The notes below the pieces were generated by a model. The model was not told where the DNA came from. It saw only the letters and a program-made list of their open reading frames with translations, and ran no database searches. A program made the translations under genes and the position numbers. Shown piece after piece: positions 1 through 7,890 of a stretch of 64,000 nt of DNA. The stretch comes from Mesorhizobium sp. AR02 (GTDB lineage: Bacteria > Pseudomonadota > Alphaproteobacteria > Rhizobiales > Rhizobiaceae), in contig NZ_CP080531.1 in NCBI RefSeq assembly GCF_024746835.1, positions 2,232,001 to 2,296,000 of the forward strand, in the 5' to 3' direction. Each line of letters begins with the position of its first letter. The first letter of the stretch is position 1.

Positions 1-2
1 TC

Positions 3-416
3 CTGATCGGCGAGCGCGGCGTCCTTATCACCGGGCCGTCCGGCGCCGGCAAGACGACGCTGGCGCTGACACTCCTGGACCATTGCCGCGCGCGCGGGCT
101 GTTCTCGCGGCTGATCGGCGACGACAGGCTGCTTGCCGCGGCTCGCGCCGGGCGGCTGGTCTGTCGCGTGCCGGCGACCATCGCCGGTCTCGCCGAAGTG
201 CCTGGGTTCATGCCGCGCCCGCTGCCGTTCGAGCCGGGCGGAGTGATCGACCTGCATGTGAGGCTGGTGCCAAAGGCAGAGATGGCCCGTTTCCAGGAGG
301 AAATCAGCGAGCCGGTCGCAGGCTGCCCAGTGCCGCGTATCGACCTTGCCGAGCGTAACGCCGCCACAGCCCTGCCTGCCGTGATGGCGCGGCTGTCGAT
401 CCCGCCTTTTCTATGA
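3..416 (+). CDS. hprK: HPr kinase/phosphorylase, C-terminal part (cut by window start)
   Basis: The reading frame is open from the first bases of the window and ends in TGA. It encodes 137 residues beginning just before a Walker A loop (GPSGAGKT), followed by a GDD segment and an IAGLAEVPG stretch typical of the HprK catalytic core. Alphaproteobacterial HprK proteins are short and lack the N-terminal domain of the Firmicute enzyme, so little is probably missing. The enzyme phosphorylates and dephosphorylates a regulatory serine of HPr in the cytoplasm. EIIA and HPr genes follow in the same direction, which is the usual order in rhizobia. The start lies outside the window. Confidence 0.88.
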   Translation: MIGERGVLITGPSGAGKTTLALTLLDHCRARGLFSRLIGDDRLLAAARAGRLVCRVPATIAGLAEVPGFMPRPLPFEPGGVIDLHVRLVPKAEMARFQEEISEPVAGCPVPRIDLAERNAATALPAVMARLSIPPFL

Positions 417-580
417 TCCGCCCCGGGTTTTTTGCTGCAATGCGTCAAAATGGCATGGGCCGGCGCAATTTTGGGCTTGTCAACGGGCCGCGCGTCGACA
501 AGATAGCGCTCCCGCCGCCTGGAATGGCTGGCGAGCATAAAATGCGCCTGTGAAGCGGCGATGACGGGAGCCACCAAAGA

Positions 581-982
581 ATGATCGGACTCGTGCTTGT
601 AACGCACGGTCAACTGGCCACCGAGTTCCGACATGCCGTCGAACATGTCGTCGGGCCACAAGACAATTTCGAAACCGTGGCGATCGGTGCCGACGACGAT
701 ATGGAACAGCGTCGCCGCGACATCGTCGACGCCGTCGCCCGTGTCGATACCGGAGCGGGCGTCATCGTGCTGACCGACATGTTCGGCGGCACGCCGTCGA
801 ACCTCGCCATCTCGGTGATGGAGTCCGGCCGCACAGAAGTGATCGCCGGCATGAACCTGCCGATGCTGATCAAGCTGTCCTCGATCCGCAAGGGCGACAA
901 CATGGCAGCGGCTCTCGACGAGGCGCAGGCCGCCGGCCGCAAATACATCAATGTCGCCAGCCAGCTTCTGAGCAGCAAATGA
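581..982 (+). CDS. PTS EIIA component, mannose (EIIA-Man) type
   Basis: The product is a 133-residue single-domain EIIA of the mannose/sorbose family. The N-terminal VLVTHG motif carries the phosphorylatable histidine (His9), and DMFGGTPSN is the other family signature. In alphaproteobacteria this protein receives phosphate from HPr and acts in regulation rather than sugar transport; no EIIB, EIIC or EIID gene is seen here. The stop overlaps the HPr start as ATGA, indicating translational coupling. A GGGAG lies about ten bases before the ATG. The 164 bases between hprK and this gene show nothing I can name. Confidence 0.93.
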   Translation: MIGLVLVTHGQLATEFRHAVEHVVGPQDNFETVAIGADDDMEQRRRDIVDAVARVDTGAGVIVLTDMFGGTPSNLAISVMESGRTEVIAGMNLPMLIKLSSIRKGDNMAAALDEAQAAGRKYINVASQLLSSK

Positions 983-1290
983 ACGCGCTATCCCCGGAAA
1001 GAGACCAGATCGCCAAAGATCCGATCACCAGGGAGTTTCCGATCGTCAACCAGCGCGGCCTGCATGCGCGCGCCTCGGCCAAATTCGTCCAGCTCGCCAG
1101 TGGCTTCAACGCCGCGGTCCATGTCGAGAAGGACGGCGTCAAGGTCGGCGGCACGTCGATCATGGGCCTGATGATGCTTGCCGCCAGCCCCGGCTATTCG
1201 ATCCGCGTCACCGCCAGCGGGCCGGAAGCACTCGAAGTCATGGACGCGCTTGAGCAGCTTGTAGCGTCGCGCTTCGGCGAGGAATGCTGA
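979..1290 (+). CDS. ptsH: Phosphocarrier protein HPr
   Basis: This 103-residue HPr carries the active-site histidine in GLHARAS (His29) and a regulatory serine in GGTSIMGL (Ser60), equivalent to the HprK target Ser46 of Bacillus HPr. An N-terminal extension of about 15 residues precedes the standard fold. The start codon overlaps the EIIA stop by four bases. HPr passes phosphate from enzyme I to the EIIA encoded just upstream, while HprK modifies the serine. Enzyme I is not in the window, so the chain must be completed from another locus. Confidence 0.95.
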   Translation: MNALSPERDQIAKDPITREFPIVNQRGLHARASAKFVQLASGFNAAVHVEKDGVKVGGTSIMGLMMLAASPGYSIRVTASGPEALEVMDALEQLVASRFGEEC

Positions 1291-1330
1291 TCCCGTACAC
1301 CGCCCAATCATGTCCGAGAGACATGCAGGG

Positions 1331-1346
1331 ATAAAGATTTCTTTAT
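1331..1346. promoter_or_regulatory. Palindromic operator candidate upstream of ahcY
   Basis: A perfect inverted repeat with seven-base arms (ATAAAGA / TCTTTAT) around a TT centre lies 126 bases before the ahcY start, in an otherwise GC-rich gap. The AT-rich dyad resembles my recollection of operators for ArsR-family regulators of methionine/SAH metabolism (SahR type). The regulator assignment is inference; the dyad itself is plain in the sequence. Confidence 0.5.
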
Positions 1347-1471
1347 ATCCCATTGTCGTCTCGATGCCGATCTGCTAGTCAGGCCGGCAATTCGCGCCCT
1401 TCGACGCGCCGACCGGCGCGGGCGCATCCGCAACCAATTCGCAGCATAACAATTCGCATCGGAGCACTGCC

Positions 1472-2872
1472 ATGACGGGTAGCAAGGATTATGTGGTCGC
1501 CGACATCTCGCTTGCCGGCTGGGGCCGCAAGGAACTCGATATCGCCGAAACCGAAATGCCGGGCCTGATGGCCTGCCGCGAGGAATTCGGCGCCAAGAAG
1601 CCGCTGAAGGGCGCGCGCATCACCGGCTCGCTGCACATGACCATCCAGACCGCGGTGCTGATCGAGACGCTGAAGGCGCTCGGCGCCGACATCCGCTGGG
1701 CCTCCTGCAACATCTTCTCGACCCAGGACCATGCCGCCGCGGCGATCGCCGAAGCCGGCATTCCGGTCTTCGCCGTCAAGGGTGAGAGCCTCGAACAGTA
1801 CTGGGACTACACCGACCGGATCTTCCAGTGGACCGACGGCGGCCTCTCCAACATGATCCTCGATGATGGCGGCGACGCCACCATGTACATCCTGATCGGC
1901 GCCCGCGCCGAGGCCGGCGAGGACGTGCTGTCCAACCCGCAGAGCGAGGAAGAGGAATATTTCTATGCTCAGGTCAAGAAGCGCCTGAAGGCTTCGCCCG
2001 GCTTCTTCACCAAGCAGAAGGCCGCGATCCGCGGCGTCACCGAAGAGACGACCACCGGCGTCAACCGGCTCTATCAGTTGCAGAAGAAGGGGCTGCTGCC
2101 CTTCCCCGCCATCAACGTCAACGACTCGGTCACCAAGTCGAAGTTCGACAACAAGTATGGCTGCAAGGAATCGCTGGTCGACGGCATCCGTCGCGGCACC
2201 GACACGATGATGGCCGGCAAGGTCGCGGTCGTCTGCGGTTATGGTGACGTCGGCAAGGGCTCGTCGGCCTCGCTCAAGGGTGCCGGTGCCCGCGTTAAGG
2301 TCACCGAGGTCGACCCGATCTGCGCCCTGCAGGCGGCGATGGACGGCTTTGAGGTCGTCACGCTGGAAGATGCGGCTCCGACCGCCGACATCGTCATCAC
2401 CACCACCGGCAACAAGGATGTCGTCACCCTCGACCATATGCGGTCGATGAAGGACATGGTGATCGTCGGCAATATCGGCCACTTCGACAACGAGATCCAG
2501 GTGGCGTCGCTGCGCAATCTGAAATGGACCAACGTCAAGCCGCAGGTCGACATGATCACCTTCCCGGACGGCAAGCGGATGATCCTCTTGTCGGAAGGCC
2601 GCCTGCTCAATCTCGGCAACGCCACCGGCCATCCGAGCTTCGTCATGTCGGCCTCCTTCACCAACCAGGTGCTGGCCCAGATCGAACTGTTCAGCAAGGG
2701 CGAGCAGTACCAGAACCAGGTCTATGTCCTGCCCAAGCATCTCGACGAGAAGGTCGCGCGCCTGCACCTCGACAAGCTCGGCGCCCGCCTGACCGAATTG
2801 TCGGGTGAGCAGGCCGCCTATATCGGCGTCACGCCGCAGGGTCCGTTCAAGCCGGAACACTACCGCTATTAA
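1472..2872 (+). CDS. ahcY: S-adenosylhomocysteine hydrolase
   Basis: The 466-residue product is full length for proteobacterial AhcY. It has the NAD-binding loop [12 protein letters not shown], the ITTTGNKDV segment and the conserved C-terminus PFKPEHYRY. It reversibly hydrolyses S-adenosylhomocysteine to adenosine and homocysteine, relieving product inhibition of methyltransferases. A GGAG sits seven bases before the ATG. The gene follows hprK-EIIA-HPr, a linkage common in rhizobia, but the 181-base gap with its own dyad suggests a separate promoter. A strong terminator lies downstream. Confidence 0.97.
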   Translation: MTGSKDYVVADISLAGWGRKELDIAETEMPGLMACREEFGAKKPLKGARITGSLHMTIQTAVLIETLKALGADIRWASCNIFSTQDHAAAAIAEAGIPVFAVKGESLEQYWDYTDRIFQWTDGGLSNMILDDGGDATMYILIGARAEAGEDVLSNPQSEEEEYFYAQVKKRLKASPGFFTKQKAAIRGVTEETTTGVNRLYQLQKKGLLPFPAINVNDSVTKSKFDNKYGCKESLVDGIRRGTDTMMAGKVAVVCGYGDVGKGSSASLKGAGARVKVTEVDPICALQAAMDGFEVVTLEDAAPTADIVITTTGNKDVVTLDHMRSMKDMVIVGNIGHFDNEIQVASLRNLKWTNVKPQVDMITFPDGKRMILLSEGRLLNLGNATGHPSFVMSASFTNQVLAQIELFSKGEQYQNQVYVLPKHLDEKVARLHLDKLGARLTELSGEQAAYIGVTPQGPFKPEHYRY

Positions 2873-2902
2873 CCAAAGCTAATTTTACTACCAGATATTG
2901 AC

Positions 2903-2937
2903 GCCGGGCGATTGACTTTTCGCCCGGCTTTATTTTT
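2903..2937 (+). terminator. Rho-independent terminator after ahcY
   Basis: Eight-base GC arms (GCCGGGCG / CGCCCGGC) around a ten-base loop are followed by a T-rich run, 30 bases after the ahcY stop. Confidence 0.85.
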
Positions 2938-3071
2938 GCGCGCGATCAGCCTTCACGGCGATTCGGCGAGGGTTTATTGTCACGTGATTCGCGACGCTTC
3001 CGGCCCGAGAGGGGATCAGAGAGGCGCGTTTCAGGGCGGTCTTGCATTCAGGCGGCGGAGAGGACCAAGAC

Positions 3072-5627
3072 ATGCCGGGGCAAAACCCGCACGGAGCGGG
3101 ATCGGCCGTTTCCGGCGGCCATGACGATTCGGGGACTGTAAGCTCGGCCACCCAGGGCGGGCGCCTTTCCTGGCGTGCCCGCGCGGGCGTTTTCCTGGCC
3201 AGCTCCGCGCTGGCCGGTCCGTTGGCCAGCGCTGTCGCGCATGCCGAGAACGCCGCCGTGGCCACCGCCGGGCTGTCGATCAACACGGTCGAAGTCATGC
3301 AGCTTGCCGTGTTCGTCGGTGTGACCGGCGCGGCATTTCTGTCGGCCATCGTTCTCATCCGCGAACGGGCCCGCACCTCGGCGGAGAATGTCGAACTGAG
3401 AAGCCGCGTAGCCGACGTCAACGCAGCACTGCGCCGTTCGGAAGCGCTGCTCAATCTGCGCGACCAGCGTGTGGTCGTCTGGGCCTCGGAAAACAAGAAA
3501 CCCGAACTCATCGGCACATTGCCGGTCGAAAGCGGCGCACCAGAGGAGCGGGCGGCTTTCCTTGCCTTCGGCCGTTGGCTGATGCCGCGCTCGGCGGCGG
3601 CGCTCGAGCATGCCATCGCGGGCTTGCGCGAAAAGGCGAGGCCGTTCGACCTGGTCATCGAATCGCAGGCCGGCGCTCCGCTCGAAGTGCATGGCCGCAA
3701 GAGCGCCGCGCACATCCTGGTGCGGTTTGTCTCGCTTTCCGAGACACAGCGCAGCCAGGCCCGGCTGAAGATCGACAACCAGCGGCTGGCCGCCGACCAT
3801 GACACGATGATCGGCCTGCTCGAGGCGCTGAAGATGCCGGCATGGCTGCGCGACGAGCACGGACGCCTGAAATGGGTCAACCGGGCCTATGCCGACGCGG
3901 TCGAAGCCGAGAGTGCCGAAGCCGCCGTTCGCGACGCCAAGGAGTTTCTTGGCGGCCAGGCGCGCGAGGCGATCGGCGCCCAGCACAAATCACATCCGGT
4001 CTTCGAGCAGTCGCTCTCCACGGTGATCGAAGGCGACCGCCGCGTCTTCGCGGTGACCGACTTCGCCGGTGCCGACGGTTCAGCCGGCCTTGCCTGCGAC
4101 ACCAGCGCCATCGAGACCATTCGCGGCGAATATGAGCGGACGGTGCGCAGCCACGCCGACACGCTCGACCAGCTCAACACCGCCGTCGCCATCTTCGACA
4201 CCGACGAGAAGCTGCGCTTCTTCAACCAGGCCTTCCAGAAACTGTGGGGGCTGGACAGCGGCTTCCTGCACAGCGCGCCTGACAACGCGCTTTTGCTCGA
4301 CCGGCTGCGCAGCGAAGGCAAGATCGCCGAGCAGCCCGAATGGCGCCGCTGGAAGGAAGGCCTGCTCGGCGCCTACCGCGCGGTCGAATCGCAGGAACAT
4401 TGGTGGCATCTGCCTGACGGCAAGACCATCCGCGTCGTCGCCAACCCGCAGCCCAAGGGCGGCGTCACCTGGGTGTTCGAGAACCTGACCGAGAAGATGG
4501 ACCTGGAAAGCCGCTATCGCACAGCGGTGCGGGTCCAGGGCGAGACGCTCGACAATCTCGCCGAAGGCGTGGCGGTGTTCGGTCCCGATGGTCGGCTCCG
4601 CCTGTCGAACCCGGCCTTTGCCACGCTCTGGGGATTGAGTGGCGACGCCGCCAAGCCCAATGTGCACGTCTCCACCATACGCGACCTTTGCGACCGCCAG
4701 GCGGTCGACAGCCCCTGGCCCGGCTTCGTCGCCGCCATCACCGGTTTCGACGACGAGCGCCGCGAACGCCATGGCCAGAGCGAGCTCAACAACGGCACCG
4801 TGCTGCGTTACGCCGTGATTCCACTGCCCAACGGGCAAGTGATGATGACCTTCGTCGACGTCACCGACAGCGTGAATGTCGAACGCGCGCTGAAGGACAA
4901 GAACGAGGCGCTGGAAAAATCAGACCAGCTCAAGAACGACTTCGTCCAGCACGTGTCCTACGAACTGCGTTCGCCGCTGACCAACATCATCGGCTTCACC
5001 GAACTGCTTTCCGTGCCGACGACCGGCCCGCTGAATCAAAAGCAGCGCGAGTATGTCGAGCATGTCAGCTCGTCCTCCTCGGTCCTGCTGACCATCGTCA
5101 ACGACATACTCGACCTTGCGACAGTCGACGCCGGCATCATGCAGCTCGACATTTCCGAGGTGCATGTCGACCGCACCATCGCGGCGGCTGCAGAACTGGT
5201 TGCCGACCGGCTGCAGGAGCATTCGATCCGGCTCGAGGTCGATGCCGCTGCTGCGCCGAAGACGTTCCACGGCGACGAAATCCGCATCCGCCAGATCCTC
5301 TACAATCTGCTCAGCAACGCCGCCAACTACGCGCCGGAAGCCAGCACCATCCGTCTCGCCTGCCGCCATCTGGCGGATGGGGTGGAATTCTCGGTGCATG
5401 ACGACGGTCCCGGCATGCCGCCGGATGTTCTGGATTCGGTGTTCCGCCGCTTCGAACCGCGTACAAATGGCGGACGCCGGCGAGGTGCCGGCCTCGGTCT
5501 GTCGATCGTCAAAAGCTTTGTCGAACTGCATGGCGGCCACGTTCGCATCGAAACCGGCAAGGACAAGGGCACGACCGTCATCTGCACCTTCCCCGACATG
5601 CCGGGCATCCGCGCCGCGGCCGAGTAG
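3072..5627 (+). CDS. divL: DivL-like pseudo-histidine kinase with tyrosine at the phosphorylation site
   Basis: This is an 851-residue membrane sensor kinase. Two hydrophobic segments lie near residues 38-58 and 74-96, followed by a PAS-rich middle, a HisKA helix pair and an HATPase_c domain. The H-box reads SYELRSPL, so the usual phospho-histidine is Tyr630, the hallmark of the cell-cycle regulator DivL. The N-box (LYNLLSNAANYAPE), G1 (DDGPGMP) and G2 (GAGLGLS) boxes are intact. In Caulobacter DivL acts on CckA and reads DivK state. I chose the ATG with a GAGAGGA eight bases upstream; an in-frame ATG at 3042 would add ten residues. Confidence 0.87.
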   Translation: MPGQNPHGAGSAVSGGHDDSGTVSSATQGGRLSWRARAGVFLASSALAGPLASAVAHAENAAVATAGLSINTVEVMQLAVFVGVTGAAFLSAIVLIRERARTSAENVELRSRVADVNAALRRSEALLNLRDQRVVVWASENKKPELIGTLPVESGAPEERAAFLAFGRWLMPRSAAALEHAIAGLREKARPFDLVIESQAGAPLEVHGRKSAAHILVRFVSLSETQRSQARLKIDNQRLAADHDTMIGLLEALKMPAWLRDEHGRLKWVNRAYADAVEAESAEAAVRDAKEFLGGQAREAIGAQHKSHPVFEQSLSTVIEGDRRVFAVTDFAGADGSAGLACDTSAIETIRGEYERTVRSHADTLDQLNTAVAIFDTDEKLRFFNQAFQKLWGLDSGFLHSAPDNALLLDRLRSEGKIAEQPEWRRWKEGLLGAYRAVESQEHWWHLPDGKTIRVVANPQPKGGVTWVFENLTEKMDLESRYRTAVRVQGETLDNLAEGVAVFGPDGRLRLSNPAFATLWGLSGDAAKPNVHVSTIRDLCDRQAVDSPWPGFVAAITGFDDERRERHGQSELNNGTVLRYAVIPLPNGQVMMTFVDVTDSVNVERALKDKNEALEKSDQLKNDFVQHVSYELRSPLTNIIGFTELLSVPTTGPLNQKQREYVEHVSSSSSVLLTIVNDILDLATVDAGIMQLDISEVHVDRTIAAAAELVADRLQEHSIRLEVDAAAAPKTFHGDEIRIRQILYNLLSNAANYAPEASTIRLACRHLADGVEFSVHDDGPGMPPDVLDSVFRRFEPRTNGGRRRGAGLGLSIVKSFVELHGGHVRIETGKDKGTTVICTFPDMPGIRAAAE

Positions 5628-5635
5628 CGCGCTCG

Positions 5636-7147
5636 ATGACGGGCCTGGTGCTGGAGCGGTTGCTCATCGACGAGACACAGACAGCGCGATTGGGTGAAGA
5701 CCTGGCGCTGGCATTGCGTGCCGGCGACGTGCTGGCGCTCAAGGGCGATCTCGGCGCCGGCAAGTCCACTCTCGCACGGGCCCTGATCCGGACGCTGGCG
5801 GACGACACCAGCCTCGACGTGCCAAGCCCGACCTTCACTTTGGTGCAGAGCTACGACACGCGCATCCCGGTCCATCATTTCGATCTCTACCGCTTGTCCT
5901 CGGCAAGCGAGCTCGACGAGCTCGGCTTCGACGAAGCGCTGACGCAAGGTGCTGCCCTGGTCGAATGGCCCGAGCGGGCCGAAGGCTATCTGCCTAAGAC
6001 AACGCTTTCGATCGAACTCGTCCAACATGGCGAGGGCCGGCTGGCGCGAGTGTCCGGGCAAGGGGCGACCTTCGACCGCGCAGCGCGATCGCTGGCCATG
6101 CGCGGTTTTCTGGAAGATGCTGGCTGGGGCGAAGCGCGGCGGCGCCATTTCATCGGCGACGCCTCGGCCCGCTCCTATGAGATCGTCACGCTCGCCGGCC
6201 ACGAGCCGCGCGTGCTGATGAACTCGCCGCGGCTGCTGCTCGGCCCCCCTGTGCGCGACGGCAAACCCTATGCCGTGATCGCGCACACCGCCCAGTCGGT
6301 CTCCGCCTTCGTCGCCATTGACCGCGCCTTGAAGGCCGGCGGCGTCAGCGTTCCGGAAATCCATGCCGAGGACCAGGACCAGGGCTTCCTGCTCATCGAA
6401 CATCTCGGTGCTGAAGGATTTCTCGGCAAGGACGGCGAGCCCATAGCGGAACGCTACGCCGCCGCTGCCGAACTGCTGGCCATGATGCATGGCCGGACCT
6501 GGCCACGGCGCCTGCAAGCCGGACCAGGCAGCTTCCACGAGGTGCCGCCCTTCGACCGCGACGCGATGATGATCGAAGCCGATCTGCTGGTCGACTGGTA
6601 TGTGCCGGCGATATCGGGCGACCCGGCCAGCGACGATCTGCGCACTGGCTACGCCAGGGAATGGAATGCGCTTTTCGACCGGCTGCATGGCAGCGAATAC
6701 ACGCTGATGCTGCGCGACTTCCATTCGCCCAACATCATCTGGCGTCGCGACCGCGCCGGCCATGACCGGCTGGGCATCGTCGATTTCCAGGATGCGCTGA
6801 TCGGGCCTTCAGCCTATGACGTGGCTTCACTGGCCATGGATGCCCGCGTCACCCTATCGCCCGAAATCGAAAAGCGGACGCTCGAAGCCTATGTCGCGGC
6901 GCGCCATGCAGCGGGTGCCTTCGACGAAGCGGGTTTCCTGGAAGCCTATGCAATCATGGCCGCACAGCGCAATTCCAAGATCCTCGGCATTTTCGTGCGG
7001 CTCGAAAAGCGCGATGGCAAACCTTATTATCTGAAGCACCTGCCGCGCATCCGCGACTATCTGCGCCGGGCGCTGTCCCACCCAGCGCTCGCCAGCCTGC
7101 GGGATTTCTATCACGCGCATGGCTTGCTTGAGGAACGAACGCTGTGA
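5636..7147 (+). CDS. TsaE-AmgK fusion: t6A ATPase domain joined to N-acetylmuramate kinase-like domain
   Basis: The 503-residue protein joins two domains. Residues 1-150 are TsaE, with Walker A GDLGAGKST (37-45) and the PSPTFTLVQ segment; TsaE supports N6-threonylcarbamoyladenosine formation in tRNA. From about residue 165 it is an aminoglycoside-phosphotransferase-like kinase with LRDFHSPNI as the catalytic loop and GIVDFQDAL as the metal site, matching AmgK, the anomeric MurNAc/GlcNAc kinase. The next gene is MurU, AmgK's pathway partner, which supports the call. The start is eight bases after the divL stop, and the end overlaps the murU start. Confidence 0.87.
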   Translation: MTGLVLERLLIDETQTARLGEDLALALRAGDVLALKGDLGAGKSTLARALIRTLADDTSLDVPSPTFTLVQSYDTRIPVHHFDLYRLSSASELDELGFDEALTQGAALVEWPERAEGYLPKTTLSIELVQHGEGRLARVSGQGATFDRAARSLAMRGFLEDAGWGEARRRHFIGDASARSYEIVTLAGHEPRVLMNSPRLLLGPPVRDGKPYAVIAHTAQSVSAFVAIDRALKAGGVSVPEIHAEDQDQGFLLIEHLGAEGFLGKDGEPIAERYAAAAELLAMMHGRTWPRRLQAGPGSFHEVPPFDRDAMMIEADLLVDWYVPAISGDPASDDLRTGYAREWNALFDRLHGSEYTLMLRDFHSPNIIWRRDRAGHDRLGIVDFQDALIGPSAYDVASLAMDARVTLSPEIEKRTLEAYVAARHAAGAFDEAGFLEAYAIMAAQRNSKILGIFVRLEKRDGKPYYLKHLPRIRDYLRRALSHPALASLRDFYHAHGLLEERTL

Positions 7148-7890
7148 CAGCAAGACCGGACACTGCCATCGTGCCCAAAACTGCAATCGTACTCGCCGCC
7201 GGGCTCGGCAAGCGCATGCGGCCGATCACCGACACCATCCCCAAGCCGCTGGTCAGGATCGCCGGCAAGACGTTGCTCGACTGGGGACTCGACAGCCTCG
7301 CCGCCGCTGGCGTCGCCAAGGCCGTGGTCAACGTCCACTATCTGCCAGAACAGATCGTCGCCCATGTCGCCGCGCGCCATCTGCCCCACATCATCATTTC
7401 CGATGAGAGCGACCGGCTGCTCGATTCGGCCGGCGGCATCGTCAAGGCGCTGCCGGAACTGGGCGAGCAGCCCTTCTACATCCTCAATGCCGACACGTTC
7501 TGGATCGACCACGGTCCGCTCAATCTTGGCCGCCTCGCCCTTGCATGGGACGCCGCGAAAATGGATATTCTGCTGATGCTGGCGGATCTCCATCAGGCGA
7601 CAGGACACTGTGGCAGCACCGATTTCCTGGTGGCGCCGGACGGTGCCCTGCGGCGTTCGAAAGGCGATCCCGCTGGGCTGATCTATGCCGGCGCGGCGAT
7701 CATCCATCCGCGCCTGTTCGCGGACGCATCGGCCGAACCGCATTCGCTCAACGCCTATTTCGACAAAGCCATTGCCGCCGGCCGCCTGTTCGGCATGCCG
7801 ATGCACGGCCATTGGATCACCGTCGGCACGCCCGATGCCATTCCGCAGGCGGAAGCAGCGGTCGCCGGCGCGTTAGCCGAGATGCAATGA
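7144..7890 (+). CDS. murU: N-acetylmuramate alpha-1-phosphate uridylyltransferase (MurU-like)
   Basis: This is a 248-residue nucleotidyltransferase whose signature LAAGLGKRMRPIT is followed by PKPLV, as in sugar-1-phosphate nucleotidylyltransferases. It also has NADTFW as the metal-binding Asp segment. MurU makes UDP-MurNAc from MurNAc-1-phosphate, bypassing de novo synthesis in the cell-wall recycling route. The start is GTG and overlaps the TGA of the TsaE-AmgK gene by four bases; the end overlaps addB. Assignment to MurU rather than a mannose-1-phosphate enzyme rests on size and the AmgK neighbour. Confidence 0.85.
   Translation: MTARPDTAIVPKTAIVLAAGLGKRMRPITDTIPKPLVRIAGKTLLDWGLDSLAAAGVAKAVVNVHYLPEQIVAHVAARHLPHIIISDESDRLLDSAGGIVKALPELGEQPFYILNADTFWIDHGPLNLGRLALAWDAAKMDILLMLADLHQATGHCGSTDFLVAPDGALRRSKGDPAGLIYAGAAIIHPRLFADASAEPHSLNAYFDKAIAAGRLFGMPMHGHWITVGTPDAIPQAEAAVAGALAEMQ

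Noticed and set aside
1291..1471. SAH or SAM riboswitch upstream of ahcY
   Set aside because: I could not find the paired stems of a known SAH or SAM-II aptamer; the dyad is too short and too perfect, which points to a protein operator.
1379..2860. Long minus-strand frame of 493 codons opposite ahcY
   Set aside because: It is fully antisense to an unmistakable AhcY, and its composition (runs of G, D, R, V) is that of a GC-rich shadow with no family motif.
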